9,933 nucleotides of DNA from an uncultured Bergeyella sp. (GCA_916710115.1 CAKAOY010000031.1:1-9933); one strand, 5' to 3'; numbered from the stretch's first letter, positions 1 to 9,700 are shown. Notes: generated by a model from the letters alone, not told the origin. Program-made: numbers and translations.

Positions 1-23
1 ATTAGGTGTCTTTTTTATTTATT

Positions 24-3000
24 CTACATTGCTTCTATTTTGAAAATTCTACTTTCAATTACTCTCAGAATAGCAGCTACCGTATCCATAGAAGTGAGAC
101 AAGGTACTCCATTTTCTACCGACATACGGCGTATTTGGAAACCATCTCTCTCAGATTGTTTGCCCTTTGTCGTGGTATTTACCACATATTGCACTTTTCC
201 TTTATGGATAAGGTCTATCAGATTCACTTCCTCTTCGGAGATTTTGTAACCTATTTTGGTGCTTACACCATGCTCGTTGAAATATTTTGCAGTGCCTTCT
301 GTCGCCCAAATTCGGAATCCAATATCACTGAATCTTCTTGCTAATTCTACGGCTTCAGCCTTATCTTTATCAGATACGGTGAAGAGAATTGCTCCGTGGG
401 TAGGTACTTTTCTGCCAGCACCTATTAGTCCCTTGTAGAGAGCTTTTTCTAATGTTTGGTCTTTTCCCATTACCTCACCTGTAGATTTCATCTCTGGACC
501 GAGGGAGATATCCACTTTGGACAATTTACTAAAACTAAATACAGGAACCTTCACATACACTCCATCTTTATTTGGTACAAGCCCATTTTTGTAGCCTAAA
601 TCTCTTAATCTTGCTCCTAAAATAGCTTTTGTAGCCAATTTTGCCATTGGTACATCTGTGATTTTAGATAAGAATGGCACCGTACGAGACGAACGCGGAT
701 TCACCTCAATCACGAATACCTCCCCCTCAGAAATTACATATTGGATATTCATTAACCCTATAATATTCAGTCCCTTGGCTAATCTTTGGGTGTAATCTAC
801 TAAGGTATCAATTTGTTTCTGAGTGAGGTTTTGTGGCGGATACACAGCGATAGAGTCTCCAGAATGTACTCCTGCTCTCTCTATATGCTCCATAATACCA
901 GGGATGATAGTTGTTTCTCCATCGCAGATGGCATCTACTTCTACCTCTTTTCCCGTTAGATATCGGTCAATAAGAACTGGGTGCTCTGGGCTTGCCTCCA
1001 CAGCATTTTCCATATAGTGAGCGAGTTCCTTTTCGTTATAAACAATTTCCATTGCACGGCCACCGAGCACATAACTTGGACGAACCAATACAGGATAACC
1101 AATTTCATCTGCAATGAGAATAGCCTCCTCTTTGGAAGTAGAGGTTTTTCCTTTTGGTTGTGGTATATCTAAGTCTTGTAATGCTTTTTCAAACTTATCT
1201 CTGTTTTCGGCTCTGTCTAAATCCTCTAACGAAGTTCCCAGAATTTTTACACCGTGAGCCTCCAATTTATCAGCTAAGTTAATTGCTGTTTGTCCACCGA
1301 ATTGTACTACTACGCCTTTAGGTTTTTCTAATTCAATGATATTCATCACATCTTCCTCAGTGAGTGGCTCAAAGTATAGCTTGTCCGAAATGGAGAAATC
1401 TGTGGATACCGTTTCAGGATTATTATTAATGATGATGGCTTCATATCCCATTTCTTTAATTGCCCAAACGGAATGCACAGTGGCATAGTCAAACTCCACG
1501 CCTTGTCCAATACGGATTGGCCCAGACCCTAAAACAATGATTTTTTCCTTGTTGCTTACGATAGACTCGTTTTCTTCTTCATAAGTTCCGTAGAAATAAG
1601 GAGTGTTTGACTCAAACTCTGCGGCACAAGTATCCACCATTTTATAGGTTGGCATTATTTTGTTTTCCTTTCTGAAATTGAACACCTCCCGCTGAGTTTT
1701 TTGCCAATGATGAGCAATATTAATATCCGAGAAACCTAGCTTTTTAGCTTTAGTGATAATTTCAATTTGTTCATTATGAGGAACTTCTTTCAATTTGGAT
1801 AAGATTTGTTCAAAATCAATAAGTTTTTTGATTTTCCAAATGAAAAACTTATCAATCTTACTCCATTCTACGATTTGCTCCCAGTCGTAGCCTCTTCTCA
1901 AAGCTTCACCGATGATGAATAATCTCTCGTCATCGCAGATTCTTATTCTTCTCTCTATATCCTCGGCAGTGAGTTCCTCAGCTTGTTTTTTCTTTAATCC
2001 AATGTGTTGAATGCCCGTTTCAAGGGAACGAATAGCTTTTTGCAGAGATTCTTCAAAGTTTCTACCGATTGCCATCACTTCACCTGTCGCCTTCATCTGA
2101 GTGGATAGGCGTCTGTCAGCAGTTTCAAATTTGTCAAAAGGGAAACGAGGGAATTTGGTAACTACATAGTCCAAAGCAGGCTCGAAGCAGGCATAGGTTT
2201 TTCCCGTTACGGGGTTCATAATCTCATCTAAGGTAAGCCCTACGGCGATTTTTGCAGCGATTTTCGCAATTGGGTATCCCGTAGCTTTACTTGCCAAGGC
2301 AGACGAGCGAGACACTCTTGGATTTACTTCAATTACATAATAATCAAAAGAGTATGGGTCAAGGGCGAGTTGTACATTACAGCCTCCCTCAATGCCTAAT
2401 GCACGGATAATTTTTAGAGATGCATTTCTAAGAAGTTGATATTCTCTATCGGACAAAGTCTGAGACGGAGCTACGACGATAGAATCCCCTGTATGCACGC
2501 CCACAGGGTCAATGTTTTCCATATTACAAACCACAATGGCATTGTCGTTGGAGTCTCTCATTACTTCGTACTCTATTTCCTTAAATCCAGCGATGGATTT
2601 TTCTATAAGACATTGGGTAACAGGTGAATGTTTTAATCCGAGTTCGGCGATTTCGGTAAGTTCAGCTTCGTTAGAGGCAATACCACCTCCCGTTCCTCCC
2701 ATTGTGAATGCAGGGCGAACAATCACGGGGTATCCAATTTTATTAGCGAATGCCAAGGCTCCCTCTACGGTATTTACGATATCGGACTCTGGTACTGGTT
2801 CGCCGAGTTCTCTCATTAGTTCGCGGAATAGGTCTCTGTCTTCGGCACGATTGATGGCGGAAAGTTTTGTTCCTAAAACCTCTACTTTACATTCTTTTAA
2901 AATTCCCGCCTTTTCTAATTCTACCGCCATATTGAGTCCTGTTTGTCCTCCTAATGTAGGTAGTAGGGCGTCTGGTCGTTCTTTTCGGATAATGGTACTT

Positions 3001-3218
3001 ACGAATTCCAGCGAGATAGGTTCTATATAGACTTTATCTGCGATTTCCACATCAGTCATAATTGTTGCTGGGTTAGAGTTTATCAGAATCACTTTATAGC
3101 CTTCTTCTTTTAGAGAGAGGCAGGCTTGCGTTCCTGAATAGTCAAACTCGGCTGCTTGCCCGATAGTTATCGGCCCCGAACCAATAACCAAAATAGTTTT
3201 TATATCTGTGCGTTTCAT
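24..3218 (-). CDS. carB: Carbamoyl-phosphate synthase, large (ammonia-using) subunit
   Basis: CarB makes carbamoyl phosphate from bicarbonate, two ATP and ammonia channelled from CarA, feeding pyrimidine and arginine synthesis in the cytoplasm. At 1064 aa it is full length (E. coli CarB is 1073). Two homologous ATP-grasp halves are visible. The carboxyphosphate half covers about residues 1-400, with R168, a glycine-rich loop at 173-179 and EVNPR at 297-301. The carbamoyl-phosphate half covers about 551-937, with R713 and EVNPRSSR at 838-845. The helical linker between them corresponds to the oligomerisation domain. The C-terminal MGS-like domain (about 938-1064) keeps residues that align with the E. 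coli UMP pocket: K953, T973, T976, K992, N1014 and T1016. Feedback by UMP is therefore plausible (inference). It starts 22 bases after carA and is the last operon gene visible. No terminator is seen in the 23 bases after its TAG, so the transcript may continue past the window edge. Confidence 0.98.
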   Translation of the reverse strand: MKRTDIKTILVIGSGPITIGQAAEFDYSGTQACLSLKEEGYKVILINSNPATIMTDVEIADKVYIEPISLEFVSTIIRKERPDALLPTLGGQTGLNMAVELEKAGILKECKVEVLGTKLSAINRAEDRDLFRELMRELGEPVPESDIVNTVEGALAFANKIGYPVIVRPAFTMGGTGGGIASNEAELTEIAELGLKHSPVTQCLIEKSIAGFKEIEYEVMRDSNDNAIVVCNMENIDPVGVHTGDSIVVAPSQTLSDREYQLLRNASLKIIRALGIEGGCNVQLALDPYSFDYYVIEVNPRVSRSSALASKATGYPIAKIAAKIAVGLTLDEIMNPVTGKTYACFEPALDYVVTKFPRFPFDKFETADRRLSTQMKATGEVMAIGRNFEESLQKAIRSLETGIQHIGLKKKQAEELTAEDIERRIRICDDERLFIIGEALRRGYDWEQIVEWSKIDKFFIWKIKKLIDFEQILSKLKEVPHNEQIEIITKAKKLGFSDINIAHHWQKTQREVFNFRKENKIMPTYKMVDTCAAEFESNTPYFYGTYEEENESIVSNKEKIIVLGSGPIRIGQGVEFDYATVHSVWAIKEMGYEAIIINNNPETVSTDFSISDKLYFEPLTEEDVMNIIELEKPKGVVVQFGGQTAINLADKLEAHGVKILGTSLEDLDRAENRDKFEKALQDLDIPQPKGKTSTSKEEAILIADEIGYPVLVRPSYVLGGRAMEIVYNEKELAHYMENAVEASPEHPVLIDRYLTGKEVEVDAICDGETTIIPGIMEHIERAGVHSGDSIAVYPPQNLTQKQIDTLVDYTQRLAKGLNIIGLMNIQYVISEGEVFVIEVNPRSSRTVPFLSKITDVPMAKLATKAILGARLRDLGYKNGLVPNKDGVYVKVPVFSFSKLSKVDISLGPEMKSTGEVMGKDQTLEKALYKGLIGAGRKVPTHGAILFTVSDKDKAEAVELARRFSDIGFRIWATEGTAKYFNEHGVSTKIGYKISEEEVNLIDLIHKGKVQYVVNTTTKGKQSERDGFQIRRMSVENGVPCLTSMDTVAAILRVIESRIFKIEAM

Positions 3219-3240
3219 TATTTTAAGTGTGATTGTTGTT

Positions 3241-4320
3241 TTAATGTTTTTTAAAATTCTCCATCAATTCAATAAACTCATCGAAGAGGTAGTTGGCATC
3301 CTCTGGACCAGGGCTTGCCTCTGGGTGGTATTGCACAGAGAAACAAGGGTAGTATTTGTGTCTTACTCCTTCGTTGGTTTTATCGTTTAGGGCGATGTGA
3401 GTTTCTATCAAGTCGGTATCTTTTAGGCTATCTCTATCCACAGCATATCCGTGGTTTTGGGAGGTTATGGATACTTTGTTTTTTTCTAAGTCCAATACTG
3501 GGTGATTTCCACCTCTATGTCCGAATTTTAGTTTGAATGTTTTGGCACCACACGCTAAGGCAATCATTTGATGCCCTAAACAAATTCCGAAGATAGGCAC
3601 CTTTCCTAATAATTTTCGGATTGTTTCGTGTATGTGTGGTACATCGGCAGGGTCACCAGGACCATTTGATAGCATTATTCCGTCGGGGTTTAGCATTAGT
3701 ATTTCCTCTGCGGAGGTATCTTGTGAGACTACTGTAATATCGCAGTTTCTTTGGGATAATTCTCTGATTATACCATGTTTGGAGCCGAAATCCATAAGCA
3801 CTACTTTGAATCCTCTACCTGGGCTAGCATAGGAGGTTTTCGTGGATACATTTTCCACTTGGTTGGTAGGAAAATTGGTATTTTTCAGTTCGTTAATGAT
3901 TTTTTCGTCATCAGCGGAAGCATCTACTATTTTACCTTTTATTACTCCTTTATTACGGATTAATCTTGTTAATTTACGCGTGTCTATCCCTGAGATTCCC
4001 GATAGTTTTTTCTTTTTGAACAATTCGTCCAGAGTCATTTGAGTTCGGAAATTAGAAGGTAGGTCGCAGAGTTCCTTCACGATTAACCCTTTGATGGAGG
4101 GCTCGATACTTTCGTAGTCGTCTCTATTGATACCATAATTTCCGATGAGTGGGTAAGTCATGCATACGATTTGTCCACAATAGGAGGGGTCGGAGAGGAG
4201 TTCTTGATACCCTGTCATACCTGTATTAAAGACTACTTCGCCAGCGGTATCTTGATTGGCTCCGAAGCCTTCTCCATAGAATATTTCGCCAGATTCTAAG
4301 ATTAGTTTTTTATTATTCAT
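3241..4320 (-). CDS. carA: Carbamoyl-phosphate synthase, small (glutaminase) subunit
   Basis: CarA hydrolyses glutamine and passes the ammonia through a tunnel to CarB. The protein has 359 aa, within the family range (E. coli 382). The N-terminal CarA domain (about 1-150) has the [10 protein letters not shown] motif at 31-40. The C-terminal class I amidotransferase domain begins near residue 170 and has SNGPGDP at 218-224, the nucleophile C247 in GICLGHQ, and the other two triad residues H332 and E334 in QYHPE. All catalytic residues are intact. The ATG at 4320 is preceded by an A/T-rich stretch without a Shine-Dalgarno motif. The 63-base gap to pyrC is the largest inside the operon. I see no TAnnTTTG promoter or terminator hairpin in it, so co-transcription with pyrB and pyrC is the simplest reading. 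Confidence 0.98.
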   Translation of the reverse strand: MNNKKLILESGEIFYGEGFGANQDTAGEVVFNTGMTGYQELLSDPSYCGQIVCMTYPLIGNYGINRDDYESIEPSIKGLIVKELCDLPSNFRTQMTLDELFKKKKLSGISGIDTRKLTRLIRNKGVIKGKIVDASADDEKIINELKNTNFPTNQVENVSTKTSYASPGRGFKVVLMDFGSKHGIIRELSQRNCDITVVSQDTSAEEILMLNPDGIMLSNGPGDPADVPHIHETIRKLLGKVPIFGICLGHQMIALACGAKTFKLKFGHRGGNHPVLDLEKNKVSITSQNHGYAVDRDSLKDTDLIETHIALNDKTNEGVRHKYYPCFSVQYHPEASPGPEDANYLFDEFIELMENFKKH

Positions 4321-4383
4321 ATTATTAAAACAACTCTTTTATTAATAATTTTTGCGTTCTATTAAATTTCTTTATCTTAAGAA

Positions 4384-5649
4384 TTAATAAACTTTTTCGC
4401 CATTTACGAAGGTCGCGATAGGCCATCCTGTGCATTCCCAACCATCAAAAGGAGTATTTCTTCCTTTGGATACGAAGGTGTTTTTATCAACTTTTTCAGT
4501 TTTATCAAGGTCGATAATCGTAAAATCGGCAAAGTAGCCTACTTCTATTTTTCCTACTTTTGTTAGTTTGAATACTTCTGCTGGTTTTATGGTCATCCAA
4601 TCTATTAGTTGTTTTAGAGACCATCTACTTGTTTTTACGAATTTGGTGTGTAGCACGGGGAATGCCGTCTCGAAGCCAACGATTCCGAAAGGGGATTCGT
4701 ACATTCCTCTACCTTTTTCTTCTTCTGTGTGAGGTGCATGGTCGGTCGCTATACAGTCTATGATGCCCTCTTCTATACCTTTTATGAGGGCTTCTTGGTC
4801 TTCTTTTGCACGGAGAGGAGGGTTCATCTTGTAGTTGGTATCAGTCTCGTGGATATCCTCTTCGGTAAGTACCAAGTGATGCGGAGACACTTCTGCTGTT
4901 ACATTAATTCCTGCTTTTTTGCCATCCGCTATTACTCTTACAGATTCTTTTGTAGAGACATGGCATACATGGTAGTGAGCCCCTGTGGCCTCAGCTAATA
5001 GAATATCACGAGCGATATGGACTGATTCGCAGACACTAGGGATACCTTTAAGTCCTAATTCTTGGGATTTTTTACCATCGTGGATACATCCGCCGAGAAT
5101 CAAGGAATTATCTTCGCAGTGTGCCACGATGGGGAGTTCTACTTTTTGAGCTTCGTGCATTGCTTCATACATTACTTTTGCTTCTTGGATTCCCACTCCA
5201 TCATCTGTAAAGCCTACGGCGCCTTTTTCTTTTAATATTTTAAAGTCGGTGAGTTTCTGTCCTTTGGAGTCTTCGGTAATGGCTCCGTAAGGTCTTACTT
5301 TCACTACGGAAGATTCTTGTATTCTTTTTAATAAATCATCAAAACGCTCGGCTCTATCGGGCACAGGATTGGTATTAGGCATTGGGCAGATGGTTGTATA
5401 TCCACCTTTTGCGGCAGCACGAGACCCTGTTGCTATGGTTTCTTTATGCTCTCCTCCTGGCTCACGCAGATGAACATGGACATCTATGAAGCCTGGGCTG
5501 ATGAATTTTCCATTGACATCAATGATTTCAGCATTGTTTTTTTCTATTTTGTCCGAAATTTCCGTAATGATTCCGTTTTCTATCAACAAATCTTTTGCGA
5601 TAAGATTCCCTTGGGAATCAAGGATTTTACCATTTTTGATGATTTTCAT
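4384..5649 (-). CDS. pyrC: Dihydroorotase, type I (Bacillus/Aquifex-like)
   Basis: PyrC cyclises N-carbamoyl-aspartate to dihydroorotate, the step after PyrB. It has 421 aa, typical of the long amidohydrolase type found in Gram-positives and Aquifex and unlike the shorter (about 348 aa) E. coli type. An N-terminal beta-sandwich stretch (about 1-50) precedes the TIM barrel. Metal ligands and catalytic residues are all visible: H58 and H60 in [11 protein letters not shown]150 in FTDDGVG, H177 in AHCED, H230 in HVCHVS, and D303 in ATDHAPH. R62 is the expected substrate-binding arginine. The spacing between these residues matches the type I family with an offset of about one. It starts 23 bases after pyrB, with an A-rich upstream region and no Shine-Dalgarno motif. 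A hydantoinase-like paralogue is possible in principle, but the motifs and the operon context make dihydroorotase nearly certain. Confidence 0.97.
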   Translation of the reverse strand: MKIIKNGKILDSQGNLIAKDLLIENGIITEISDKIEKNNAEIIDVNGKFISPGFIDVHVHLREPGGEHKETIATGSRAAAKGGYTTICPMPNTNPVPDRAERFDDLLKRIQESSVVKVRPYGAITEDSKGQKLTDFKILKEKGAVGFTDDGVGIQEAKVMYEAMHEAQKVELPIVAHCEDNSLILGGCIHDGKKSQELGLKGIPSVCESVHIARDILLAEATGAHYHVCHVSTKESVRVIADGKKAGINVTAEVSPHHLVLTEEDIHETDTNYKMNPPLRAKEDQEALIKGIEEGIIDCIATDHAPHTEEEKGRGMYESPFGIVGFETAFPVLHTKFVKTSRWSLKQLIDWMTIKPAEVFKLTKVGKIEVGYFADFTIIDLDKTEKVDKNTFVSKGRNTPFDGWECTGWPIATFVNGEKVY

Positions 5650-5672
5650 ATTTTTACTTTTTAAGATTGTTA

Positions 5673-6563
5673 TTATTCAAATAAGATTCCTTTTTGCTCC
5701 AAAGCTCTTTTTATAATTGCCATTCTTGCAAAAACGCCATTTTCCATTTGTTTGAAGATTCGTGAGCGTTGGCATTCTACCAAATCTGTATCTATTTCCA
5801 CCCCTCTGTTAATTGGTGCTGGGTGCATGATAATGGAGTTGGGTTTCATTAGTTTTTCTCGGTCTTTGGTAAGGCCATATTTTCTGTGATAGCTTTCAAG
5901 AGAGTAGTTCATTTTTTCATTGTGTCTCTCGTGTTGTATGCGGAGTAAGATTAGCACATCTACTTCCTTTATCAAATGGTCTAATTGAAGGAAAGTTCCA
6001 TTGATGATTTCCCCTTCGCTGAACCAATCTGATGGTCCTGAAAAATAGACTTTTGCACCCAATTTACGGAGAGCATCGGCATCCGAATTTGCTACTCTAC
6101 TATGTTTTATATCTCCAACAATACCTACTTTAAGCCCTTCAAATTTTCCAAATTCTTGATAGATTGTTAGTAAATCCAGCATGCATTGCGATGGATGATT
6201 ACCTGTGCCGTCTCCACCATTTACGATGGCTCCTTTTATATTTTCTAATTCTTTAAAGTAATCATTCTGAGTATGTCGTATCACAAAAAGTTGTACTCCG
6301 ATACTTTCCAGAGTTTTTACCGTATCATAGAGACTTTCCCCCTTATTGATAGAACTTGTAGATGCATCAAACGGAACTACATTTAGCCCCAATTTTCTTT
6401 CTGCTACATCAAAACTTGTTTTCGTTCTAGTGCTATTTTCAAAAAATAAGTTGGAGGCAAAAACTTGTCCTTTCACCTTCGCTTGTTTTCCTTGAGAAAA
6501 GGCTACGGCTTCATCTAAAATTTGTAAAATTTGTTCTTTAGATAGGTCTGTAATAGTAAGCAT
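5673..6563 (-). CDS. pyrB: Aspartate carbamoyltransferase, catalytic chain
   Basis: PyrB condenses carbamoyl phosphate with aspartate, the first committed pyrimidine step. From the ATG at 6563 it is 296 aa, close to the usual length of about 305. The carbamoyl-phosphate loop STRTKTS is at 44-50, with K at position 48 where many homologues have R. The mobile loop SINKGES at 71-77 contains K74. R96, H123 and Q126 (GNHPSQ), R156 (KHSRVANS), R208 and Q210 (LRIQHER) and HPAPINRG at 247-254 complete the active site. I chose 6563 because [12 protein letters not shown] aligns with the start I recall for relatives. The same frame is open upstream to a GTG at 6620, but that extension is encoded by the terminator hairpin and its T tract. 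No regulatory chain gene (pyrI) follows, so control probably falls on the leader and on CarB. It is the first structural gene of the operon. Confidence 0.97.
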   Translation of the reverse strand: MLTITDLSKEQILQILDEAVAFSQGKQAKVKGQVFASNLFFENSTRTKTSFDVAERKLGLNVVPFDASTSSINKGESLYDTVKTLESIGVQLFVIRHTQNDYFKELENIKGAIVNGGDGTGNHPSQCMLDLLTIYQEFGKFEGLKVGIVGDIKHSRVANSDADALRKLGAKVYFSGPSDWFSEGEIINGTFLQLDHLIKEVDVLILLRIQHERHNEKMNYSLESYHRKYGLTKDREKLMKPNSIIMHPAPINRGVEIDTDLVECQRSRIFKQMENGVFARMAIIKRALEQKGILFE

Positions 6564-6587
6564 TTTTATTTTAATTAATGGTTTATC

Positions 6588-6621
6588 AAAAAAAAAAGTG
6601 AAATCAAAAGATGATTTCACT
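6588..6621 (-). terminator. Intrinsic terminator (attenuator) in the pyrB leader
   Basis: AGTGAAATCA (6621-6612) pairs perfectly with TGATTTCACT (6606-6597) over 10 bp, with the 5-base loop TCTTT. A run of 10 T (6597-6588) follows directly, its first base closing the stem. This is a textbook Rho-independent terminator oriented to stop transcription just before pyrB. Since it lies downstream of the only convincing promoter and 24 bases before the pyrB ATG, it should act as a conditional attenuator. It could also help stop read-through from hsdR. Confidence 0.88.
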
Positions 6622-6694
6622 AATAAAAAAAATATAATTTCTCAGCAAATAATATGCTGTTTTTTAACTCATAAAAAGGTGTATTCAGTCTCAT
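6620..6694 (-). CDS. Putative pyr operon leader peptide (24 aa)
   Basis: This frame, too short for ordinary gene calling, reads M R L N T P F Y E L, then K N S I L F A E K L, then Y F F Y and a TAG stop. The ATG lies about 3-8 bases after the predicted transcription start, so the message would be leaderless or nearly so, and no Shine-Dalgarno motif is possible. The last codons (TTA TAT TTT TTT TAT) are dictated by the U-rich tract. The stop codon overlaps the first two bases of the terminator stem, so a ribosome terminating there would cover the whole first arm (6621-6612). The product is probably irrelevant and the act of translation would be the function, as in the pyrBI leader of enterobacteria. 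The terminal Leu-Tyr-Phe-Phe-Tyr could also suggest amino-acid-specific attenuation, but that makes less sense ahead of a pyrimidine operon. Chance remains possible for 25 codons. Confidence 0.5.
   Translation of the reverse strand: MRLNTPFYELKNSILFAEKLYFFY
6625..6659 (-). promoter_or_regulatory. Candidate RNA-polymerase pause hairpin and U8 tract
   Basis: Inside the leader frame, CAGCA (6659-6655) can pair with TGCTG (6647-6643) around a 7-base loop. Ten bases later comes an uninterrupted run of 8 U (6632-6625), bordered by further A/U. In known hairpin-stabilised pauses the paused 3' end lies about 11-12 bases after the stem, which here falls at the beginning of the U run. In the E. coli pyrBI leader, a U-rich region before the terminator makes elongation UTP-dependent. 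The stem and tract are seen directly. Pausing and UTP sensing are inferred. Confidence 0.5.
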
Positions 6695-6703
6695 ATTCGA
6701 GTG

Positions 6704-6736
6704 CAAATATAATGATTTTTTTTCTAAAATATCAAA
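6704..6736 (-). promoter_or_regulatory. Bacteroidota-type sigma promoter of the pyr operon
   Basis: On the minus strand, TATATTTG (6711-6704) matches the Bacteroidota -7 consensus TAnnTTTG exactly. A -33 TTTG (6736-6733) lies 21 bases upstream, within the spacing known for this sigma factor family. Transcription should start at about 6702-6697, giving a leader of roughly 135 bases before pyrB. No other TAnnTTTG motif was found between hsdR and pyrB. The consensus comes from established work on Bacteroides and Flavobacterium. The start site is predicted. Confidence 0.78.
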
Positions 6737-6749
6737 TTTTTTAGAAAAA
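6719..6749. repeat. 11-bp perfect inverted repeat around the -33 element
   Basis: On the minus strand, TTTTTCTAAAA (6749-6739) and TTTTAGAAAAA (6729-6719) are perfect reverse complements separated by 9 bases. The -33 TTTG of the pyr promoter lies in the gap and the right arm fills most of the promoter spacer, so a dimeric DNA-binding protein here would compete with sigma. The repeat is almost pure A/T, so chance is a real possibility in such DNA. It is not followed by T residues in the minus-strand direction, which argues against a terminator for hsdR. Confidence 0.4.
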
Positions 6750-6771
6750 TTACTTTACATATATTAGTAAT
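6745..6771 (-). terminator. Weak possible terminator after hsdR
   Basis: Just after the hsdR stop, ATTACT (6771-6766) can pair with AGTAAT (6754-6749) around an 11-base loop, followed by four T (6748-6745). The stem is short and A/T-rich, so termination would be inefficient. Some hsdR transcription could read through into the pyr leader and meet the much stronger attenuator terminator there. Confidence 0.25.
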
Positions 6772-6776
6772 GTTTA

Positions 6777-9700
6777 TTATAATTCGCCACCGATACCTTT
6801 AAACTTATCTATAAAAGATTTTATACGCTGAAATACTTTATTCCATGTTTTTGCATACATAGGGTCGAGCAGATTTTTCTTTGGTAGTATATCTTTGAAT
6901 TCTGTACCATTTTCACTTGCAAACTCTCGTTTTAAGGAGTTTTTTAAATACTTTTTTGCAAATTCTGTATTTAGTTTTTCCTCTTCAATGAGTTTTTCAG
7001 CTTCTTCTTTTTGTTTTTCTTGGGCATAAGTATAGAAACTATCTATAATATTTGCCTTATTTCCAATGGTGTCTAAATCTACATCTTTGATGAAATCTAT
7101 TATTAACTCTTCTTTGGCTCGGTGATCATCATTTGAATGGATGACTCTGGTTATTTCCTCGATTAGAGCTTCTTTATTTTTGAGTTTTTTGTTTTTCTCA
7201 AAAATAAGCTCTAAGATATAATCAAGATTAATTTCTTGAGACTTTAATAGTTCAACTTCAAATACTACATCATCCCAATTAATTTGTGATGTACCATTTC
7301 CTTTTCCTGTTTTTTGTTTTCTGAGCCACTCGCGAATATCATTGTAGGTCGAACGATAATCTTGATTCGTACGCTCGTCTAATACTTCGATATTCTTCAT
7401 TGTTTGAATATCGTTGTCTGTAATAAAATATTTATCCTTGAAAGCTTCAACAGCTTTTTCATCTTGTGCATTGATATGCTGAAAAGCTTTTAGATGAGTA
7501 AATTCGTCATAGTTTTGCAGGATGTTTTCTACTTTGAGGTATTCGCCAAATAGTTTTGCAAATTCTTTCTTATCAGATTCTTTTTCTATTTCCCTAGGAT
7601 TAGGGAATTTTTCTTTTAGTTCCCTCACTATTTCTATATAACCTCTTTTTTTATTTCCTCGCGTGGTATCATCGAAACCATTTAGATACTCTGTATAGCT
7701 TTTTTCCAATATGACATTTTTGGTGTTTTGGTCTCCAAATAGTGTGATGGCGTCTATGGTTGCTTGTTCCAAATCTCGGAATGTAATGATATTCCCAAAT
7801 GTTTTGGTAGCATCTTTGATTCGGTTCGTGCGAGAAAATGCCTGAATAAGCCCGTGATAACGCAAGTTTTTATCTACGAAAAGCGTATTGATTGAAGGGG
7901 CATCAAAGCCTGTGAGGAACATTCCCACGACGATGAGCAGGTCTATTTCTTGTCTTTTTACGCGTTTGGCTAAATCCTTATAATATTGCTGGAAACTATC
8001 ACCTTCTATACTATAATTGCTCCCGAACATAGCATTATAATCCCTGAGTACATCTTCTAAAAACTCTTTTGCCGTGCTGTCTAATGCCGTTTTCGTAGGC
8101 TCAAAGTTTTCATCAGGGATTTCTCCTTTGCTTTCTTCATTGGCAGCGAAAGAATAGATAGTAGCTATTTTTAATGGATTTTTGCTGTCTTTTTGCTGTC
8201 TGTTTAGTTCTTCATAATATAGTTTTGCAGCATCTACGCTACTCACGGCAAACATCGCATTAAAGCCCTTATTCCCAGAATTTCTATGAGTTTTTATATT
8301 GAAATTCTGCAAAATATATTCGGATATTTCTTTGATTCTCTCGGAGTGGAGCATCATTTTTCTATATTCGGCAGAGGATATTTTCTCTTCATCTTGCTCC
8401 GTTTCTTGTTGTCTAAATTTGGGGCGTACATTGTTATAATCTACCTTGAATTTCAGTACCTTCTCATCACGGATGGCATCGGTGATGATGTAGGAGTGCA
8501 ACTCACTACCGAATACGCTTGCGGTATACTCTGAGCCGATGGCATTTTGTGGGAAAATAGGCGTCCCTGTGAAGCCAAATTGATAATATTTTTTGAATTT
8601 CTTTTTGAGATTCTTCTGTGCTTCGCCGAACTGCGAGCGGTGGCACTCGTCAAAGATGAAAACTACTTGTTTATCATAGATAGGCAGATTATTTTCTGAT
8701 GTCATCAGATTATGTAGCTTCTGAATGGTGGTTACGATAATCTTATTATCGTCTTTCTCGATATTGCGTTTCAGTTCTGCGGTATTGCTTGAGCCATTGA
8801 CACTATCGGGGGAGAATTTTTGGTATTCTTTCATCGTTTGGTAGTCTAAGTCCTTTCTATCTACCACGAAGAACACTTTATCGATGAAATCCAGCTGTGT
8901 GGCGAGTCTTGCGGCCTTGAAGCTGGTGAGGGTCTTTCCTGAACCTGTAGTGTGCCAGATGTAGCCTCCGCCTTCGGGTGTAGCCCATTTTTTTTGGTGG
9001 TAACTACTTTTTATTTTCCATAAAATACGCTCTGTGGCGGCGATTTGGTAGGGTCTCATTATCATCAATATATTATCCACCGTAAGCACCGAGTACTTGA
9101 ATAATACTTCTAAGAGTACATTTTTTTGGAAGAAGGTCGCCGTGAAGTCTTTTAGGTCGTGGATTCTCTGATTATTAGCTCTTGCCCATTCCATTGTAAA
9201 GTCAAAACTATTCGCATTTCTATTCGTAGTATTTGCAAAGTATCGGGTGTAGGTGCCGTTGGATATTACGAATATTTGTAGGTATTTGAATAGGGAATTT
9301 TCACTATTAAAACTCTCTTTGCTGTAGCGATGCACTTGGTTAAACGCCTCGCGGATGGCTACGCCTCGTTTTTTGAGCTCTATCTGTACTAATGGAAGTC
9401 CATTGACCAAGATGGTAACATCGTAGCGGTTGAGGTACTTGCCTTTCTGCTCAAATTGGTTGATGACCTGTACCTTGTTGCGGGTGATATTCTTTTTGTC
9501 AATTAAATAGATATTTTGGCGATGTTCGTTATCAAAGGTAAAATCGTATATATAGTCTTCGTGGATTTTTTTGGACATCGTCAGGGGGGTGTCGCTGGGT
9601 TTAACCAAATACTCTTCTACGAAACGATTCCAATCGGTATCGGAAAATACTACATTATTGAGGGTTTGTAGCTGTTCGCGGACATTCTGTAATAGGGCTT

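Larger units (their letters stand above)
6564..6699 (-). promoter_or_regulatory. pyrB leader: putative UTP-sensing, translation-coupled attenuator
   Basis: The 5' leader of the pyr transcript carries, in order: a 24-codon frame (ATG at 6694), a small hairpin (6659-6643), a U8 tract (6632-6625), the frame's stop TAG (6622-6620) and a strong intrinsic terminator (6621-6588). PyrB starts 24 bases after the T tract. This space is too short for a separate promoter and has no TAnnTTTG motif, so pyrB transcripts must pass through the terminator. The order is that of the E. coli pyrBI attenuator (known from that system): low UTP makes polymerase pause at the U tract, the leader ribosome closes up and covers the first terminator arm, and transcription continues. 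That the same mechanism works here is inference. I see no PyrR-type binding loop and no competing antiterminator stem. An accidental small frame ahead of an ordinary upstream-gene terminator is the main alternative. Confidence 0.65.

Noticed and set aside
6..344. A 112-codon plus-strand open frame opposite the end of carB
   Set aside because: It lies entirely antisense to the conserved MGS domain of CarB and has no recognisable family features.
2512..3030. A 172-codon plus-strand open frame opposite carB
   Set aside because: It is a shadow of a highly conserved gene, with serine/proline-rich low-complexity composition and no recognisable domain.
4321..4383. A separate promoter for carAB in the 63-base gap after pyrC
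   Set aside because: No TAnnTTTG with a spaced TTTG is present and no hairpin is visible, so carAB is best read as part of the pyrB transcript.
5673..6620. A longer PyrB of 315 residues starting at GTG 6620
   Set aside because: The extra 19 codons are the terminator hairpin and T tract, and the family N-terminus begins at the ATG at 6563. It is kept only as a speculative finding.
6622..6700. A PyrR-binding RNA loop in the pyrB leader
   Set aside because: I looked for the purine-rich conserved loop and a competing antiterminator stem known from Bacillus pyr leaders and found neither.
6694..6704. UTP-dependent reiterative transcription at the start site, as in E. coli pyrBI initiation
   Set aside because: The predicted start region has no run of T residues, so polymerase has nothing to stutter on there.
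8453..8653. A 66-codon minus-strand open frame inside hsdR
   Set aside because: It is an out-of-frame shadow within the conserved motor domain, with no independent start signal.
8988..8995. An A8 tract in hsdR (also A7 at 9121-9127 and 9566-9572, and C6 at 9584-9589) as phase-variation switches
   Set aside because: Runs this short are common in A/T-rich coding DNA and all are in frame here. Without read data showing length variation there is no case.
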